NCBI RefSeq assembly: GCF_017743995.1
Contig: NZ_JAGHRB010000006.1
Location: 186,001-250,000 of the forward strand
Source of the DNA: Ruegeria sp. R13_0
GTDB taxonomy: Bacteria; Pseudomonadota; Alphaproteobacteria; Rhodobacterales; Rhodobacteraceae
Reading direction: 5' to 3'
Length of the DNA stretch: 64,000 nt
Each line of letters opens with the position of its first letter. The first letter of the stretch is position 1. Position numbers and translations under genes: made by a program. Below, piece after piece: positions 61,879-64,000 of this stretch. The notes under the pieces were generated by a model. The model made no database searches. It was not told the origin of the DNA and saw only the letters and a program-made list of their open reading frames with translations.

Positions 61879-62623
61879 ACCCCGCAGGTATCGCATTTGG
61901 CCCCGAGTTCAAACAGCGTTGCACCTGATCTATCCCCCGCGATGCATGAGCTGCGGAGAGCTGACCGAATCCGACTTTGGCCTCTGTGCAACATGTTGGC
62001 GGGACACGCCGTTCATCGGCGGAACGGTCTGCGACAGTTGCGGCATGCCCGTCCCCGGCGAAAGGGACGGCTTTCGGATCGACTGTGACGATTGCCGAAT
62101 AACGCTGCGTCCGTGGCAGGACGGGCGCGCAGCGCTGCTGTACAAGGGGCGGGCGAAATCCCTGGTCCTGGCCTTGAAACATGGCGATCGGCCCGAGCTG
62201 GCCAAACCCGCCGCGCGCTGGATGGCGCAGGCAGGCCGAGAGGTTCTGAAGCCCGACATGCTGATCGCTCCGGTTCCCCTGCACTGGTCCCGCCTGGTGA
62301 AACGGCGGTACAACCAATCGGCGCTTCTGGCGCAGCATCTGGGGCGCGAGACAGGGTTGGAGGTCTGCCCGGACCTGCTGGTGCGCACGGCGCGCACCCC
62401 GGTTCTGGACGGCAAGACCGCCGTCCAACGGGCCGAGGCACTGGATGGGGTCATTGCACCGCATCCCAAACGGCATCAGCGCATTAAAGGGCGCGATATC
62501 CTGTTGGTGGATGACGTGATGACTTCGGGTGCCACGCTGGCGGCCTGTACGCGGGCGTGTCTTGCCGCAGGGGCAAATCATATTTTCGTGTTGGTGCTGG
62601 CGCGCGTTGCCAAGGATGCCTAA
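61832..62623 (+). CDS. comF: ComF family protein (amidophosphoribosyltransferase-like)
   Basis: A 263-residue protein with zinc-ribbon Cys pairs (CMSCGELTESDFGLCATC; CDSCGMP ... CDDC) and a PRPP-binding loop ILLVDDVMTSGATL. ComF-type proteins support DNA uptake in some bacteria. The start is uncertain: GTG 61832 overlaps the divergent methyltransferase, while TTG 61919 would give a shorter protein beginning at LHLIYPPRCMSC. Confidence 0.85.
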   Translation: MARSNRGGALDAGIFIPRRYRIWPRVQTALHLIYPPRCMSCGELTESDFGLCATCWRDTPFIGGTVCDSCGMPVPGERDGFRIDCDDCRITLRPWQDGRAALLYKGRAKSLVLALKHGDRPELAKPAARWMAQAGREVLKPDMLIAPVPLHWSRLVKRRYNQSALLAQHLGRETGLEVCPDLLVRTARTPVLDGKTAVQRAEALDGVIAPHPKRHQRIKGRDILLVDDVMTSGATLAACTRACLAAGANHIFVLVLARVAKDA

Positions 62624-62661
62624 TTCGCACAAGATCGTGTGAAACCCGAAGGGACGGATTT

Positions 62662-62919
62662 ATGAAACCTGTTGAAATCTACACATCGCCTCTGTGCGGC
62701 TTCTGCCACGCGGCCAAGCGCCTGCTGAAGCAAAAAGGGGTCGAGTTCAAGGAAATCGACGTCTTGCTGCACCCCAAGCGCAAGCCCGAGATGATCAAGC
62801 GCGCCGGTGGCAAACGCACCGTGCCGCAGATCTTCATCGGCCCCGATCACGTGGGCGGCTGTGATGACCTCTATGAGCTGGACCGTCAGGGCAAGCTGGA
62901 CCGTCTTCTGGCGGCGTGA
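62662..62919 (+). CDS. grxC: Glutaredoxin 3
   Basis: An 85-residue thioredoxin-fold protein with redox motif Cys12-Gly-Phe-Cys15 in SPLCGFCHAAK and TVPQIFIG, GGCDDL. It starts at ATG 62662 and overlaps the nitrilase gene by 1 base (TGATG). Confidence 0.93.
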   Translation: MKPVEIYTSPLCGFCHAAKRLLKQKGVEFKEIDVLLHPKRKPEMIKRAGGKRTVPQIFIGPDHVGGCDDLYELDRQGKLDRLLAA

Positions 62920-63749
62920 TGAAGACTGCTCTGCTGCAAATCACCTCGTCGGACGATCCGGCTGCGAATCTGCAAATGGTGCGCGCCATGATGGCCGAGG
63001 CCGCCGAGCAGGGCGCGCAGTTCATCCTGACCCCCGAGGTCACGAATTGCGTGTCCAACAGCACCACGCGGCAGCGCGAGGTGTTGCAGCATGAGGAAGA
63101 CGACACAACTCTGGCCGGTCTGCGGGCGCAGGCGGCCGAGTGGGGTGTTTGGTTGCTGATCGGATCATTGGGGATCAAGACCCATGATGCGGATGGCCGT
63201 TTTGCCAACCGGTGCTTCATGATCGACCCCAAGGGGCAGATCGTGGCGCGTTATGACAAGATCCACATGTTCGATGTGCAGGTGACCGAGACCGAAACCT
63301 TCCGCGAATCGGCCAATTACCGCCCCGGCAACAAGGCCGTCATTGCCGAGACGGAATTCGGCAAGGTCGGCCTGACCATCTGCTATGACATCCGCTTTCC
63401 GCATCTGCATGCCGCGCTGGCGCAGGCCGGGGCGCGGATTTTGACGGTTCCGGCGGCGTTTTCGCCTGTCACAGGGGCCGCGCATTGGGAAGCGCTGCTG
63501 CGCGCCCGCGCGATTGAGACCGGCTGCTGGGTTCTGGCCCCTGCGCAAACCGGCACCCATCCCAAAACGCGGGGCAAAACCCGACACACCCATGGTCACA
63601 GCATGGTCGTCGCCCCTTGGGGAGAGGTTCTGATCGACGCAGGGACCGATCCGGGCATTCACTTTTTCGAATTGAATGATAGTTCTGTGTCCGAGGCGCG
63701 CCGTCGCGTGCCCTCATTGACCCATGTGCGGGCTTTTGACGGCCCCTGA
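62919..63749 (+). CDS. Carbon-nitrogen hydrolase (Nit1-type)
   Basis: A 276-residue nitrilase-fold enzyme with Glu40 in LTPEVTNC, Lys in YDKIHMFDVQ and Cys in GLTICYDIRFP. Nit1-type members hydrolyse dGSH or omega-amidates. It follows grxC, consistent with a glutathione repair role (deaminated glutathione amidase), an inference. ATG 62919 overlaps the grxC stop. Confidence 0.9.
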   Translation: MKTALLQITSSDDPAANLQMVRAMMAEAAEQGAQFILTPEVTNCVSNSTTRQREVLQHEEDDTTLAGLRAQAAEWGVWLLIGSLGIKTHDADGRFANRCFMIDPKGQIVARYDKIHMFDVQVTETETFRESANYRPGNKAVIAETEFGKVGLTICYDIRFPHLHAALAQAGARILTVPAAFSPVTGAAHWEALLRARAIETGCWVLAPAQTGTHPKTRGKTRHTHGHSMVVAPWGEVLIDAGTDPGIHFFELNDSSVSEARRRVPSLTHVRAFDGP

Positions 63750-63763
63750 ACCAGAACCGGACC

Positions 63764-64000
63764 ATGACAGACGACACCAATGCCCTTGCGGTCACGCTGT
63801 TTAGCGAGATCCTGACCGCCGACCAGCTATTGCGCAACCGGCTGAGCCGGGTGCTGCCCAAGGGCATGGAAATCTCGCATTTCTCGGTACTGAACCATCT
63901 GGCCTATGCCGGAGGGGAACGGACGCCCGCGCAACTGGCCAGCACCTTTCACGTCACACGCGGGGCGATGACCAACACCTTGGCCAAGCTGGAATGGGCC
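63764..64000 (+). CDS. MarR-family transcriptional regulator (partial, runs off the right edge)
   Basis: The first 79 residues of a winged-helix regulator: MTDDTNALAVTLFSEILTADQLLRNRLSRVLPKGMEISHFSVLNHLAYAGGERTPAQLASTFHVTRGAMTNTLAKLEWA. The recognition helix FHVTRGAMTNTLAKLE is MarR-type. The gene begins 15 bases after the hydrolase stop and continues beyond the window. Confidence 0.85.
   Translation, partial: MTDDTNALAVTLFSEILTADQLLRNRLSRVLPKGMEISHFSVLNHLAYAGGERTPAQLASTFHVTRGAMTNTLAKLEWA

Overview
The window is a high-GC alphaproteobacterial chromosome segment, almost certainly from the Roseobacter group of Rhodobacterales (Ruegeria-like). Evidence: the gene set murA / DUF2948 / hisD / UPF0262 / infA / maf / RNase E-G, a Roseobacter-type flagellar locus with TTAA-N7-TTAA (CtrA-like) boxes, and a gene pair that closely matches my memory of DmdC and DmdD, the marine DMSP-demethylation enzymes. 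All database-like statements come from memory of the families; no searches were run.

Layout. 1-9.2 kb: a mostly minus-strand housekeeping block (RNase E/G fragment, maf, infA, hisD, murA) with small accessory genes between, including a membrane-anchored protein with LAS-type metallopeptidase residues. 9.2-12.7 kb: tRNA-Thr(GGT) carries a small integrated element bounded by a perfect 34-bp direct repeat; its integrase has an in-frame stop and its cargo is low-GC (a secreted protein with alginate-lyase-like motifs, a lipoprotein, broken fragments). 12.8-19.7 kb: an acyl-CoA synthetase, dmdD and dmdC, a divergent AraC-type regulator with a paired direct repeat in the shared promoter, and a MaoC-Pta fusion enzyme. 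19.7-23.8 kb: an arsenic operon (fused ArsR-ArsC, GAPDH, ArsJ, Acr3) with a dyad over the likely promoter. 24-25.7 kb: tRNA-Thr(CGT) and succinate-semialdehyde dehydrogenase.

26-34.2 kb is the least explained region: a plus-strand run of a coiled-coil protein, a 372-aa protein of unknown function, a 643-aa AAA ATPase, small membrane proteins, a 445-aa unknown protein and a DUF1523 protein. Two low-GC genes (a membrane protein and an Mrr-type nuclease) and a diverged duplicate of the ATPase C-terminus sit inside the run. This is my main candidate for an undescribed system.

34.2-51.2 kb: flagellar genes in three transcription blocks: flgI-flgL-flgK-flgE-motB-fliI (minus), flgB-flgC-fliE-fliQ-flgF-flgG-flgA-flgH-fliL (plus), and flhA-fliR-flhB plus a FliJ-sized coiled-coil protein and a lytic transglycosylase (minus). 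51.2-64 kb: an Lrp-type regulator, a nickel/cobalt-type repressor with an MFS exporter, RNase D, the kdsD-lptC-lptA-lptB LPS block, hpf-ptsN, two cell-envelope genes (CAP lipoprotein, L,D-transpeptidase), hemH, a methyltransferase, comF, grxC, a nitrilase-fold hydrolase and the start of a MarR regulator that runs off the right edge.
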